Below are positions 1 through 10,968 of a stretch of 64,000 nucleotides of DNA, one piece after another. The position numbers were made by a program, and so were the translations under genes. The notes beneath the pieces were generated by a model. It saw only the letters and a program-made list of their open reading frames with translations, searched no databases and was not told the DNA's origin. Each line of letters opens with the position of its first letter. The stretch's first letter is position 1. Source of the DNA: Bostrychus sinensis (taxonomy: Eukaryota; Chordata; Actinopteri; Gobiiformes; Eleotridae); assembly GCA_020698575.1 (NCBI GenBank), contig CM036252.1, positions 34,027,659-34,091,658 of the forward strand. Reading direction: 5' to 3'.

Positions 1-150
1 ATTCTGCTCAGCTCTGCTAAAAATTTGCACAAGCAGAGTGGAATTTTATTTTGATGGGCAGTCGATGGAGCCAATCATATGTGAGGACAGACTAGGAACA
101 TATTATGTGAAAGAAGTTTGGTGGGCTCCAAAGACAGTGAGTGGTAAAGT
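1..150. other. Unassigned sequence at window edge
   Basis: No ORF, repeat or motif that I can name. Confidence 0.3.
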
Positions 151-159
151 AAAGCCTGG

Positions 160-585
160 ACCTTAGCTGACCCCATCTGTGCTCCTGTCCGGACATTTGG
201 GCCCTCAACCTCACCTCCTATGGACTTCCAGGGCCCCTGACCTCACCCCCACTCCCCTGTCTGGATGAAGCCCATCTGCTTCATCCTTGCAGACCTGAAC
301 TATGATCCTATAGATGAGCTATGGACTTTATTTAACAGTCCTAGACACATTTTCCCTGTCCATCCTGGAAGAGGATCTCTCTCCTCCTTTTTTCCCTACA
401 GTTTTTTTTTGTGAGTTTTTCCTACGAGGGCCTAAGGATAGGGATACCCTAGGTCTGTTTAGTTTAGTGTAGTTACTGTTTGTGTTAATTGTGTGTTTAT
501 GTTTGATTAACTGTTTGTGAAGCCCTTTGAGGCGACTTTTGTTGTGATACTGGGCTATACAAATAACAACTAGTTTCGTCCACAT
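160..585 (+). repeat. LINE-type 3' end repeat, copy A
   Basis: This is the familiar fish repeat that ends in an AAGCCCTTTGAGG...GGGCTATACAAATAA-like tail (about 520-575), preceded by the GAGTTTTTCCTACGAGGGCC block. An antisense copy of the 405-575 part lies at 30245-32345, split by nested insertions. The tail resembles CR1/L2-clade LINE 3' ends; that class assignment is from memory. The minus-strand open frame here is not a gene. Confidence 0.6.
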
Positions 586-763
586 GGATCCAGCGTTTTG
601 GGAGGCCGAATACAATCATTTTTGAAATCAGGTCCCACAGTGGAAAGATTGTCTAAAATGTAGAATGAATATTTATGGCCATCCTATCTCACTATAGGTT
701 GAATATATGGTTGGTGTGTTGCTGCCTCTGTGTTTCAGGAAAGGCCTGTCCTGTGAGCTGGAG

Positions 764-990
764 TTGGTGCTGGATTTTTTTCTGTTCCACCCTTTTTATT
801 TCATTAACTTAAGTCTCAGTAAAAATATTACTTTGCAAAATGTGTGCTTTTGGAATAAAAACAGCACATCATATAATTTATAGGCCCTGAACTGAAGAAA
901 GTTGTATCTCAGTAAGTTGGTAAGTTAGATTTGTATATCAAAACCATTATTTCTAGAGTCTGTCCCACCTTGTCCCACCAAATTGCACAG
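764..990 (+). mobile_element. Fragment of the GTCCCACC hAT-type MITE
   Basis: Collinear with the interior of the complete element at 15226-15755: both carry the TTTTTTTCTGTTCCA block, the AAGTCTCAG block, the GTATCTCAGTA block, the TTAGATTTGTATATCAAA block and the TTGTCCCACC repeats. The terminal TAGGGTGACCACC repeats are missing, so this is a truncated copy. Confidence 0.65.
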
Positions 991-1039
991 CTTGTAAAAA
1001 AAGAGAGAAAAAAAGAGAAAAAAAATAACTGGTTGCTTT

Positions 1040-1580
1040 TGGTGTTCAAACAAAGGCAATGCAAGGTGCTCTTGGGAATGTGGGACAGGTACTGCAAAAC
1101 AACACTGGAGACCCAGGCAGCTCCAAAAAAGAAATAACAGCACAAGGAAGTATACTTTAAAAGATCTTTATTTTAATGGTCAAATAATTAAAAAGCCAAC
1201 ATGTTTTGACCTGCTCAAGGTCTTCATCAGGGCTCACATAAGGGTTGTGGGGTGGGTGTGGCCATGATTAAATACTGGCCAAACAAAGCCAATAAGAGAC
1301 ACACAGTGGTTGTTTCCATTGGGCAGGCAGAGATCTCAACTCCTTCAAAGTTTAAGCCAAAGTTATGTCCCTTACTTACATTATAAATGTATGTAGGCAG
1401 CGACTTCAAATACTGTATACGTGGCCTGTCTCTTTTTGGCCCCTCTGTCCCCTGTTTGCAGGAACAGCTGGTCCGTCATTTGGACAGTGATTTTGGCCCG
1501 GAGTTGAAGAGTTGGCTGTAGTCTGGACCTCTGTCTGATGACTTCCATTACTGTGTGACTGGCTGCTGTCACACTTCATC
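1040..1580 (-). mobile_element. Possible Penelope-like retroelement 3' end, degraded
   Basis: Read on the minus strand it contains a CCTGATGAAGACCTTGAGCA...CAAAACATGTTGGC signature followed by an A-rich AATAAA-containing tail, the arrangement seen at 3' ends of Penelope-like and related retroelements. Upstream on that strand are short open pieces without a recognisable domain. The class is uncertain. Confidence 0.35.
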
Positions 1581-1869
1581 ACAGGATCATTGGGCTTGAT
1601 AACACCTCTTTCAACCAGCTGTATAGTTTAATGATTGTTTTTATCTTATGTGCTTAGTCGAGTCATGTTGGCTGGATAACAGACTACACCAGCTTTTACT
1701 GCATTGCTGTTAAAAAACAATCTTGAGTCCTCAGTGTTGGGTCAGCAAACTCTGATCAAGTCAGACTTCAGTCATCCATCTTTGAAGTCACCAAAGAAAA
1801 TCTTAACAAGTTTGAATCAAATCATCTTGGGTTGAAGTGCAAGTCCAAGCTGGAAAGAAGGAGCAAAGG

Positions 1870-1985
1870 GTCAGTGATTTACACGTGGAGCTACTGTATG
1901 TTCCTAGTATCACCTATGGTCATGAGCTATGGGTAAGGACCAAAAGGCCAAGGTCCCAGATAAACTATTGTTGTCTGCTGGCCTT
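1870..1985 (+). pseudogene. RTE-type (Rex3-like) LINE reverse transcriptase C-terminal fragment
   Basis: The frame covering this stretch contains LLYVPSITYGHELWVRTKR, which matches the conserved TYGHELWV block near the end of the reverse transcriptase ORF of fish Rex3/RTE LINEs. Only about 35 residues are preserved and no catalytic YADD block is present. Sequence on both sides is unrelated, so this is a short fossil with no function inferred. Confidence 0.6.
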
Positions 1986-2132
1986 AGTATTTCCAGATGA
2001 GCTGGTGGAAGTGCATACAGAGCGTTGCAAAAGTATTCATAACCCAAGAACTTTTCTACATTCTGTCAGGTAACATCCACAAACCTGTGCCAGTGCTATC
2101 CAGAAAGGTTCATTTGGTCTTACACTAATATT

Positions 2133-2322
2133 AATACATGGATTTCTTACAGACAGACCAATATTTTTGTATCGTACCTTGACATGTTTCAGGCATATAT
2201 TTTCCTGTGGTCACAGTATTATCACGTGAAACTTCTGAGGATGGCCACAGAAAAATAAGTGGCTGAAACATGTCAAGGTACCATACAAAAATATTGCTCT
2301 GTCTATAAGACATCCATGTATT
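2133..2322. mobile_element. 60-bp inverted-repeat hairpin element (Penelope-type tail suspected)
   Basis: Arms at 2133-2192 and 2263-2322 are inverted copies with 56 of 60 positions matching, separated by 70 bp whose ends also pair. The inner arm carries CTGAAACATGTCAAGGTACC, similar in style to the GAAACGTCTTC signature of the Penelope-like tail at 45926-46084. Confidence 0.7.
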
Positions 2323-2329
2323 GAAATCC

Positions 2330-3250
2330 AGTGCAACCCACAGCCTTCAAAAGTCACCTAACTAGTAAAAAGAGTTCACCTGTGTGTAGGTTCAGTACAG
2401 GCACAGCTGCTCTCAGGCCTTGGGGGTTTGTTGGTGAACATTAAGCAAACATCATGAAAACTAAAGAGCACACCAAATATGTCAGAGATAAAGTTGTGGC
2501 TAGGTTTGAAGTAGGGTTAGGCTATATATGTTCACCTTTTGGTGAAAATCGGATTGGAGTACGACCTCTAGAGACATGTTAATATTGACATAGTTTAAAT
2601 ACAGATAAAATATACATTTTGGATTGCTTTTTCCATCCTTAGAAAATGATTTGGAGACAAACACAGCCTGAATCACAGACATGGGGATTCACACGGGCCT
2701 AGTATGATTAGAGGATCTGTGTTGCCTGAAATATATTTTCAGTCGACTTTTTACTTTCATATCACAAACATGGCAGATTCGCACTGGAATCACAGAATCA
2801 CAGCTGACCTCTGCGTTTATTACATATTAGCAAATGGCCCTTGGTAATACTAATCTCATGCAAATAAGCCTTTAGTTGTATTGTTATTACAGCAACATAA
2901 ATCAGACGTTCAGACATCCTGACAATAGTCTTTGTAGCCTGCAGTGTTTTCTGAAGCCTCTGTCGACCTTCCAGTGTGATTAGACTGACTGTACAACTAT
3001 GAGCTAGAGCAGGGGCAGAGGAGAACATCATCCACTTATGACTGGTCAGACATTTGCACAAACACAAAAGTTAATGCCCAAATAGTTTGGTTTATGCTTT
3101 GGTCTGTGCAGAGAAAATTACTTATTTCATTTATGTTGCTAGCTCTACTCAATCTGAGCCTACTATCTCTAGGTTGCTTTACTGGAGTAGTTGGATCTGA
3201 GCTCTCGAATACAGCTTTGAGAATTTAAGTGGGCATTTTAAAAAAAGCTG
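2330..3250. other. Unassigned intergenic stretch
   Basis: No open frame with domain content, no tandem repeat and no terminal repeats recognised. Short open frames here show no domain. Confidence 0.4.
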
Positions 3251-3254
3251 TGAA

Positions 3255-3392
3255 CAAAGGTAGTTTCATTAAATGTGCGTGACATAATTAAGACCTGTTG
3301 AAGCATATTTTAGACCTTGTACTCTGCATCTCAGCAAATGTAAGACTTTTTTTGACTTTTTAAGACCCAGCCGAAACCCTGGTAATACATAT
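3255..3392 (-). mobile_element. hAT-type terminal fragment (GGTCTTAAAAAGTC family)
   Basis: On the minus strand it starts CCAGGGTTTCGGCTGGGTCTTAAAAAGTC, an end sequence seen at many fish hAT MITEs. A related block lies at 12028-12110. No partner end was found. Confidence 0.35.
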
Positions 3393-3394
3393 CC

Positions 3395-4280
3395 ATGCCC
3401 CATCATTTTTTCAAAAAGGCTGCGGTGCATTATGGGTGATTTTGGCCAATCCAAGACAGCAAGAGATCCACTGATGTATCCTTGATGAATTAGCCAAACA
3501 GAGGACACCTGCCTTGGAAGGAAATGAACATTGGACTAAGCCTTGGGCAGCAGGTGATGATGTGGATGCACTCCCGTGATACAGTAAAGGCAAGGCATGG
3601 CACCTGGGCTTTGAGAAACACCCATGGACTTGCACCCAAACATCAAGTACACCCTTGCCCTTAGAAACCACACTATCTATCCTCATTTGGGGCCATTTGT
3701 CACAGACTGGCTTCTGTTCACAGCCTCTTAGGGACACAATCGAGATGGGGCACAACAGCTTTATCCAGTCACTGTAGAACCACTGAGGCGTAGTGTAACA
3801 GGAATTAATCCTCTGCCGTATTCTGGGATTTCGAGGTGAAGACGCTGTTCCATCAGCTTTAAGATAAACTGAACCCAACTTACAGTATACACAGGTTGTA
3901 AACGCCGGTCTGCTACATCCAGAGCACAGCGGCACAGCTTTATTTGTGCTTTATATACAGCCACTTTATCTTTATCGAGTGGATTTATTGGTGACACCAG
4001 ATTTCAATGGGATGTATGCTGAAATATGACTCATAAAGTATAAGTGCCCTCAGCTACCTATGATATCCAGATGACAAATGCTAGGCTATGACCTTTATAG
4101 ACTATTCCACATTATATTTCCAAAGTTAAGAAATCATACTGCACATATATTTTCGCCAAAGTGCTCTGTCACTCTAAATTTCTGAATCTCTATTTAATGA
4201 CCTTCGAAAACCAAATTGGCCCCTGTCCTCTCATGTACATATGCATATACATCATCATAATCACCTCTTATCTTTGTGAA
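3395..4280. other. Unassigned; long minus-strand open frame without domains
   Basis: A 174-codon minus-strand frame (3411-3935) overlaps other frames, shows no domain, signal or repeat, and has no splice-flanked or conserved look. I treat the stretch as non-coding. Confidence 0.4.
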
Positions 4281-4500
4281 CTGGATGTCCCGTGCTAATC
4301 TACACCACTCAGGGCTGCAGCACCCTCCGTTCCTTTCAATCTATCTTTTTATTTGTCTTGCTGCGCTGATAAAAGCGGAGGGGACAGGGGAGCTGCGGCT
4401 GAAGAGGCAGTAATAGTGTGAGAGGGTTAGCCATCACGTGAAATAAAGCCCGTGACTGACTGCGGCAATTTGCGCTAGTGCTTTTTTTTCTTTTTGAGGG
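4265..4500. promoter_or_regulatory. Candidate conserved non-coding element
   Basis: Non-repetitive, GC-balanced block in AT-rich surroundings, with a GATAAAAGCGG motif and CACGTGAAATAAAG near its end. It is called only on base composition and absence of repeat hallmarks. Confidence 0.2.
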
Positions 4501-5114
4501 ATTGAATTTGACCTTGTATGGCGACACTGTCACGGTTCACTGTTACTATTGACCTAAAAGCATATTGGAATAGGAATATCAGTAAAAAATCATCATGTAG
4601 GCTTTATTATTAAGGATTGGAATAGGAATAAGATTAATTTATAGGGAGATCAGTTCTTAATATATGTCGGTTACAGCTATTAATTGTGTGCTTGATGGGG
4701 TTAAAAACATAGCTGAACGGCTGAGTATTTAGCATATAGTTAGGTTTAAATAGACATAATTCCTGAGTACCTGTTCTGCCCACATATAGTGTAGTGGAAT
4801 CAGCAGAGCATCTCCACCCAAACAATTTTGTGATAGTCTTAGCCAACATTTTTTCCAAACTCTATTGCTTTCTGGAAATTTGAAAAGAGACAAAATGACT
4901 GAAATCTGGAAGTAAGTTCAGTAGTTGGTCTGTTATCTTCTTTTATTATTAGTGTTGTTGTTTTTTTTTACAAATGCACAGATGTAAAAGGTCAAAATAA
5001 ATCAGGTTTACATGTTTTTTTGGCAAACATAAAAAATCCCTTTGTAATATATAATATAAATACTGTATATTTCAGAATATACTTTTGCTTACTGTTAGTT
5101 TTATTGCTTAATGT

Positions 5115-5160
5115 AGGTCACATTACATGCATTTCACGTAATTAATGTGACCTGCACAAT
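5115..5160. repeat. Palindromic inverted repeat
   Basis: TGTAGGTCACATTA and TAATGTGACCTGCA-like arms pair around a short spacer. Function unknown. Confidence 0.5.
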
Positions 5161-5194
5161 GCGTTCTGATGTCACAAAAGCACCATGCAACGTC

Positions 5195-5640
5195 AGCTAC
5201 AACCATGGATGTATAATAAGACCACAACAAATGGAGAATGATAGTAAAGATGGAAAAAGAGGTGCAGGAGAAATTACAATTGGGAGTCCACCCCTAAAAG
5301 AAAAGAAAGTCAAGTCAAGCTGCTAAACGTCATGTTTGGGACAGGTTCTCCGATGTAGCTGCAGACAACACCGGCAGCAATGAGAACTACAAGATGGGTA
5401 AGTCCAGCTTGACAAGACCTCAGCTTTCAATGACATTTTAGACTCATGCCTCACCTGGATTGTAGCGAAACAGTCTGACTTTGCTACAGACCCCTTTCCC
5501 CTCATCCCGTTTTGGCCGTCTACACTCATCCACATCATCTCACAATCAAGGTGAGGCACATTTCAACTTGAAAGAGCCTATTTTAACATGTAGCCCATTT
5601 CATAGTGGCGGGGTGGGTTGAGAAAATAGATGCAGTGGTA
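5195..5640. repeat. Partial copy start of ACCATGGATGTATAATA repeat plus spacer
   Basis: At 5201-5223 the sequence ACCATGGATGTATAATAAGACC repeats the left terminus of the MITE that begins at 5640, so a truncated or solo end lies just upstream of the complete copy. The rest of the interval has no recognised feature. Confidence 0.4.
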
Positions 5641-6165
5641 CCATGGATGTATAATAGGACCTGGATGGGGCACCACCCCCTCACCCCTGATGGCAGTTTG
5701 ATTAGTGGTCGCTCCATTGAACTGCAGTGGAAAAATCCCATGCGGCCCAGAAAGGATTTTTCCCATAGAGTGCAATGTAAACAGAAATGCCTGCTGTTCA
5801 GCTACAGGACACCTACAGCTTCCAAAATAGTCAGATCTTGTAGTGTTTATTCTCTGTTTTCACACCAAGGACTTTTTCCACGTTTAAAATCTTTAATTTG
5901 CCTACAAAATAAGTTTATGGTTTGTGATGTCACCACTCTAGCCCACCATCACACCCATTGGTCAGAACCGATGATGAACATGATACGCAAAACAAGACCA
6001 AACATGTTTGAGGGCCACAGGGCGCCTGCTCTGTGGCCTGCACAACATGGAAGTTACACAGAAGTAAAAAAATCTTTTTTGGCATCAATCGTCAATGAGC
6101 ACAGCCACTGGAAACAATGGTGGTCATGACATCATTCACTATCAAGTTTTATAATACACCCATGG
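5640..6165. mobile_element. Non-autonomous DNA element with ACCATGG-type TIRs
   Basis: The left end ACCATGGATGTATAATAGGA and the reverse complement of the right end CCCATGGGTGTATTATAAAA match at most positions. The 525-bp interior has no transposase. The 174-codon plus-strand frame at 5605-6129 overlaps this element and is not regarded as a gene. The superfamily is not assigned because I see no clean target duplication. Confidence 0.55.
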
Positions 6166-6169
6166 GTGG

Positions 6170-6620
6170 TATGGGACGGGTGAAATTGTTTCATAAAAGG
6201 CTCAGCTGGACTCAGTGGACATTATAGACATAAGGATAATGACCTACTCTGAAAACTGTTTCTCATGGCCCAGCCGCTTCATAGTGTTTTTAATGGACTG
6301 AAGAGCTCTTTTAGTGAGCAAATGGTGATGCCTCAGTGTTCAACTGAATGCCTCAGAAACCTTTTACAATGAACATCTTTATTGAAAACTTTGGCAATCT
6401 ATCACCCACCTCCTCCACAGAGTCCAGTGGGCAGCCCAGGAAAGAGCTGGCCCTTCAGACCGGCTTGTTACCAGTTTGTTTCTGTCTCAGTGAAGGCAGC
6501 CCACTCCAGGCAGGCCATAACGTAGTGCATAGCAGAGGATACCAAAGAGTCAATAAATGTCCTTCAGAGTGGCTTTCACACTCCAAAATAACCTCAATTT
6601 CCTCAGAGGGTGAAAGTCTT
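6170..6620. other. Unassigned stretch
   Basis: Contains a 114-codon plus-strand frame (6348-6692) with no domain that runs into the hAT end below. Nothing else recognised. Confidence 0.35.
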
Positions 6621-6625
6621 TCGGG

Positions 6626-6730
6626 CAGGGGTCGGCAACCTTTAACACCAAAAGAGCCATTTTTGCTGATTTCACACTGGATAAAAGTCTGAAAGAGCTG
6701 CAGTGCTTAATTTCTTTATACTGACTACAA
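6626..6730 (+). mobile_element. hAT 5' end, CAGGGGTCGGCAACC family
   Basis: Starts CAGGGGTCGGCAACCTTTAA followed by AAAAGAGCCATTT, a well-known terminus of non-autonomous hAT elements. No matching right end is seen downstream, so the copy is truncated. Confidence 0.6.
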
Positions 6731-6805
6731 AATAATAAGGGCTGGGACTTTAACTTTAAATTTAATTGCACTTGTCTATGACAACAAGCAACTTTTGGTA
6801 TTGGC

Positions 6806-7002
6806 TTGGTCCTGGTTTAGACCCAGCTTAGTCCTGCCCTCTTTGTTTTCTTCTGGATTTAGGCATGGTTTAGTTTTGGTTTAAACTTAGCTTAGTCCTG
6901 GTTTGACCTGGTTTAGACTTGATTTAGACTTATAGTTCTGGTTTAGACTTGGTTTGTTTCTGGTTTTGTTCTGGTTTATTTCTGGTTTAGCCCTTTTTTA
7001 GA
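6806..7002 (-). repeat. GGTTTAGTCCT minisatellite, locus 1
   Basis: Imperfect repetition of TGGTTTAGACTTGG / TAGTCCTGGTTT units. It is the reverse orientation of the large CTAAACCAGGA array at 57480-58345. Confidence 0.75.
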
Positions 7003-7800
7003 CCTCTAACTCTATGTACCTCCTGTTATGGGAAACACTGCCCTCAGAGACATTGTGTTGCGCTTTGTCAACCAGGGGGAGCTCAGAGTAAAGCTGGACC
7101 CTTCCTGGGAGCTGTTTGAGGCATGGTCCACTGATCAGAGGCCCCAGAGTGGAGTACTTAAATTTGTTCATCATCTCAATGTCCAAACAATATAAGCACT
7201 GGTGTGTACTTATTGGTAAGTGAGTGACAATGTAAAAAAAAAAAAAAAGGAGAACTGTTGCAGACTGCCACCTCAAACACAGTTTTGCTCTTGGTGCTGC
7301 TAAGCACTGGACAGGACAAAATAATCTCACAGTCTTCCGAGTGGACTCTAGATCAGGTCAGTGCCTGGTGCAGCAGGTATGTGCTCATCTTCAGAGGCTC
7401 ATCAAGGCAACAGGTCTATAGCTGTTTCATTTTTTAGCGTACACAGAACATCAGAGGAGGTCTTCCACATGACCATTTTAACATATCCACCAACATATCA
7501 TTAACAACTTTCCTTCTGACTTTTCCCTCCCAGGGTCACAACTGAAAATCATATTTTTCATTTATTCATGCATGGGAATGGCTCAAAATGTACACTGGCT
7601 TGTGCTTCCTAGTGGCTGGATTTACAGTGCCTTGACGGAGTCAACTATAAGCACACAATGTAATGAGGTTATGGACTAGGGAGTGGTTTAGGACACAGCC
7701 AAGGTTTTTGATTGGTGGCCATGTGAGGTTATGCTAATCTATTTCTCTAGAGATTGTAATGTAACTTGATGGGGGAAAAGTAGGAGGTAGAATGACTGGA
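7003..7800. other. Unassigned stretch with a poly-A run
   Basis: A run of 15 A lies near 7234-7248. The 110-codon minus-strand frame at 6998-7330 has no domain. No element ends recognised. Confidence 0.35.
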
Positions 7801-8045
7801 ATGATGGTGCGATGGTGGGAGGAGCCGCAGCCCCACAGCAGAGTACACAGCTTTAATCAGGGTTATTGGAAGCAGATATGACAAATGAGTCAACATGGCC
7901 TTTACATAATGAGCCCGGATTATAGAGTCAGAGTGAGAGAGCCGGAGCAGTCACCTTTGTAGAGTCACCAGGGAACAGCAGCAGCAGGGGGGTAACACCA
8001 CACACACAACACAGTCTGGAGTCTGCAGCAGGACCACATCTGTCA
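7800..8045. promoter_or_regulatory. Candidate conserved non-coding block
   Basis: GC-balanced, repeat-free except for a short CAGCAGCAGG run. Called on composition only. Confidence 0.15.
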
Positions 8046-8256
8046 GCTTTGATATTTAAAGGACATTGTTTGAGTCTATTTTTTATGTGGGATTATGAAG
8101 ATACTGCAGATGTTTTCTTTTATATTTAATAAATCCATGTTCACGCATAAAACTTAACTTAAAAGCCTAATGTATACAATAAAATATACACAAAAATTCC
8201 ACTAATTAAATTGTGGCTAGTAAAAACACTAATTGGCTAGTAACTTTTGACAAAGA

Positions 8257-8633
8257 CAGGGTACCTGCAGGGCATTAAAAAAACATTAGATTTGATTCCA
8301 ACAGGCATTGCAAAATTTAAATAGTTTTGAAGTAAAATTCATGCCAATATTTGTTTTATTTGTGTATAAAAATATGTCAATATGAATAATAATTCACTAT
8401 TCGTAGCGTACAGTAGCATGACAGATGAGTGGGACAAATTTGCTTCCAACGAGACCAAAATACCCAAACATCAGATGTTTGACTTTTAACATTATTTGTG
8501 CTTTATGAACTGTATTTAACAATACTTGCAAATACATTTTGACTATTTAAGCTGCCACGATTGTATGTTTGTGGCATTGAATATGGCATCAAAAAGCATT
8601 AAATTAGACTTGCTGATACCTGCAGAGACCCTG
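8257..8633. mobile_element. hAT-like MITE with CAGGGT..CTGCAGG ends
   Basis: The left end CAGGGTACCTGCAGG and the reverse complement of the right end CAGGGTCTCTGCAGG match at most positions. The interior is AT-rich and non-coding. I do not see the expected 8-bp target duplication. The left flank (8211-8256) is itself similar to 33632-33684 inside another hAT. Confidence 0.45.
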
Positions 8634-8824
8634 AAAGACTAGCCACATATAGATATTTATATAAACAAGTCACTTGACTTTAACTTGGAATTGAATTGAC
8701 TTTAACAACTAAAATACATTAACTTTGCCTCAATGTGTCAGTGTTATTGAACAGTTTTGTGAACAAGTAATCTTTGCAACACAGAAGCATACACATGGCT
8801 TTATAGTACTGTATATCTGTGATC

Positions 8825-8995
8825 TATGGGATAGGCCAGAACGCTAACCACTCAAAGACTGTGGAGGGTTTGATCCCCATGTCTGTTGTCCCTGGGTGTG
8901 GGAACTGCCCATAGTAAATGAATGGGGTATGATGGATAGCCAGCCCTCTGTGACCCCTAATGGGATAAAAGGCAGACAATGTGTGAAAAGTCAAT
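8825..8995. repeat. Degenerate SINE-like fragment
   Basis: Contains a tRNA B-box-like GGGTTTGATCCCC and a remnant of the fish SINE body. Strongly eroded. Confidence 0.25.
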
Positions 8996-9419
8996 CAATC
9001 ACTTTTATCTGTTAGACGTAACTATATAATCCAGTCACAGGGGTCACAGGCCAGTGTACTTTATGTTCATAACAATATATGATCGTATCATAAATGCAGT
9101 CTGATTTTGGATTTGTGTTGTGGACAATAGCAACAAAGTGATGTGTTTTTTCATAGTTAGACATAGCAGTATCTACTTATTTTTTTTCCAGTAACATTTT
9201 GTTGGTTGTAGTCAAACATTTATTTGATTAATCTGAAGGTCAGAACTCTACCAGTCTCCCCCTATGGCCCTCCCACTTCTTCTTATTGTATTTCTATGTC
9301 CTTGATCATTAAATGGAAACCCTCAGACCTTAAAGTTATTACATTTAAAGTAATCAAGACAAATCACATCATAATGAAGTCATTAAAGGAGACCTATTCA
9401 ATTAACTTGACTTTTCTAA

Positions 9420-9985
9420 GCTTCTAACCATGTTTCCTCCTCAAAAACAGACCTGGACTTGTGTTTTGTTTTATTCATGTTTGAGGCATCCTGTTTGCTA
9501 AGGCACTACCCTTCTCAGGGGCGGCCCCTTTTCAGCTCTTCGTAGATGTGAAACCCCACCTTCTCCAGGAAGGTGGGGTTTCTAAGCACACACATCGGCA
9601 CCAAATTCATTGGTTGAATCTGAACACTCCTAATTGTCAAGGAACTTCTTAGCTTAAGCTATAACTGATGTACGTCATCATCCTCCATGATAAGAACTGT
9701 CTGGATTGTTTTCTCAGTAAGGAGGGAGGTAGGGAAAGGAGCTTCATTGCTTCCTTTGATAGCTCCTTTAGCATTAGTACAATTTTCCCTTTTCGGATTC
9801 AGCCAGTCTGGAAATTTCAGTGCTTTAACCGTGGCAGTCAGCTCATTTATCTGTCTGTTAGCTTCGTGTTGCTAATACCCATGCTAATTAGTCATTATAT
9901 TATGCTCCGTTTATCCCCCACCGTTCAGTACAAGCACTACACAAGATTGTTCCCTCATTTCAGAACTCAACTCCAGTTTGACAGT
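9420..9985. repeat. Dispersed repeat with an internal perfect hairpin, copy 1
   Basis: The 9840-9985 part recurs at 13905-14040 (shared CTGTTAGCTTC(A/G)TGTTGCTAA and CAGTACAAGCACT blocks). A perfect 14-bp hairpin lies at 9550-9582. The 110-codon open frame at 9668-10000 covers this repeat and is not a gene. Confidence 0.5.
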
Positions 9986-10079
9986 CTAATCAAGCCATGA
10001 GCAGCGCCCAAGTACATAGTGACTAAGGTGAAATATTGCCTCCCTTGCCTACTTTAAACCAGCAGAATCCTGGTGTAAC

Positions 10080-10320
10080 CTCATAGATTCATTTAAACTC
10101 TGAATGTGCCTGCAGGACTGGTCCTGCTCACTGGCTGGACAGATGCAGCCTAGAGCAGAGGCAGGGGTGTGGGGAGGAACGGGGGATGGGGAGGTGGCAG
10201 TGGAAAAAGACTGGAGCTTCTGCAGGCCGTCCCAGTGTCACCCTCTGAGGCGATTCCAATGGAAAGTCAGAGAAGGCTGAGCAGCTGGTGTCAGTGCAGG
10301 CTTGTACAGAACTGAGTCAC
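10080..10320. other. Non-repetitive GC-balanced block
   Basis: No ORF or repeat recognised; may be unique sequence. Confidence 0.2.
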
Positions 10321-10887
10321 AATTTTTACTGTTAGCACTTCATATACCACTGGCTTATTTATTTTATTGCATTTGGGAGAAAACTAATTAATCACTGTTG
10401 CATGTACCAAGAGGTCTTGAGTTGTAGACAATTCCATGGGTTGTTGGTGGGACACGACTTGTCAGTCGACTTGCTGAATCAATGGATACCAATAATACAG
10501 AGAAATATCTGGTGCTGACTAACCAAACACACTGTATACGTAGCAGACTCCTGCGGCGTTTTCTGCAGACCAGCTCTGTAGCGAAATGTGTGTATACCAG
10601 AAACCACTACACTGCAGGGGGCGGTCAACCTGACAGACCTCTCCAGCTAAGACAAATTTGAAGCTCCATGTTACAGTATAATTGGACTAATGCTATCATA
10701 TCATTTTGTCAACCTGCATTTAAAACAGAGTAAATGAAACCAGTGTTGCCAGATTGGGCAGGTTTCTGCCCAGTTGGACTTCTTTTTAACACCTTTGGCT
10801 GGAGGAAAAACAACATCGCTTAGCACAGCACAGTTTATCAAAAAGTGAGTGATTTTGAGTGTTTAGTTGGCTCACATTTCATGTTGG

Positions 10888-10890
<3 letters not shown>

Positions 10891-10965
<75 letters not shown>
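10891..10965. repeat. (TA)n microsatellite
   Basis: About 37 TA units directly abutting the left end of a Tc1-like element. The two flanking tyrosine-isoleucine open frames are artefacts. Confidence 0.95.

Positions 10966-10968
<3 letters not shown>

Noticed and set aside
3411..3935. 174-codon minus-strand open frame, Cys-rich at the start
   Set aside because: No domain, signal or family resemblance; overlapping frames equally open; likely chance.
5605..6129. 174-codon plus-strand open frame
   Set aside because: It coincides with a non-autonomous element bounded by ACCATGG-type inverted ends and has no domain.
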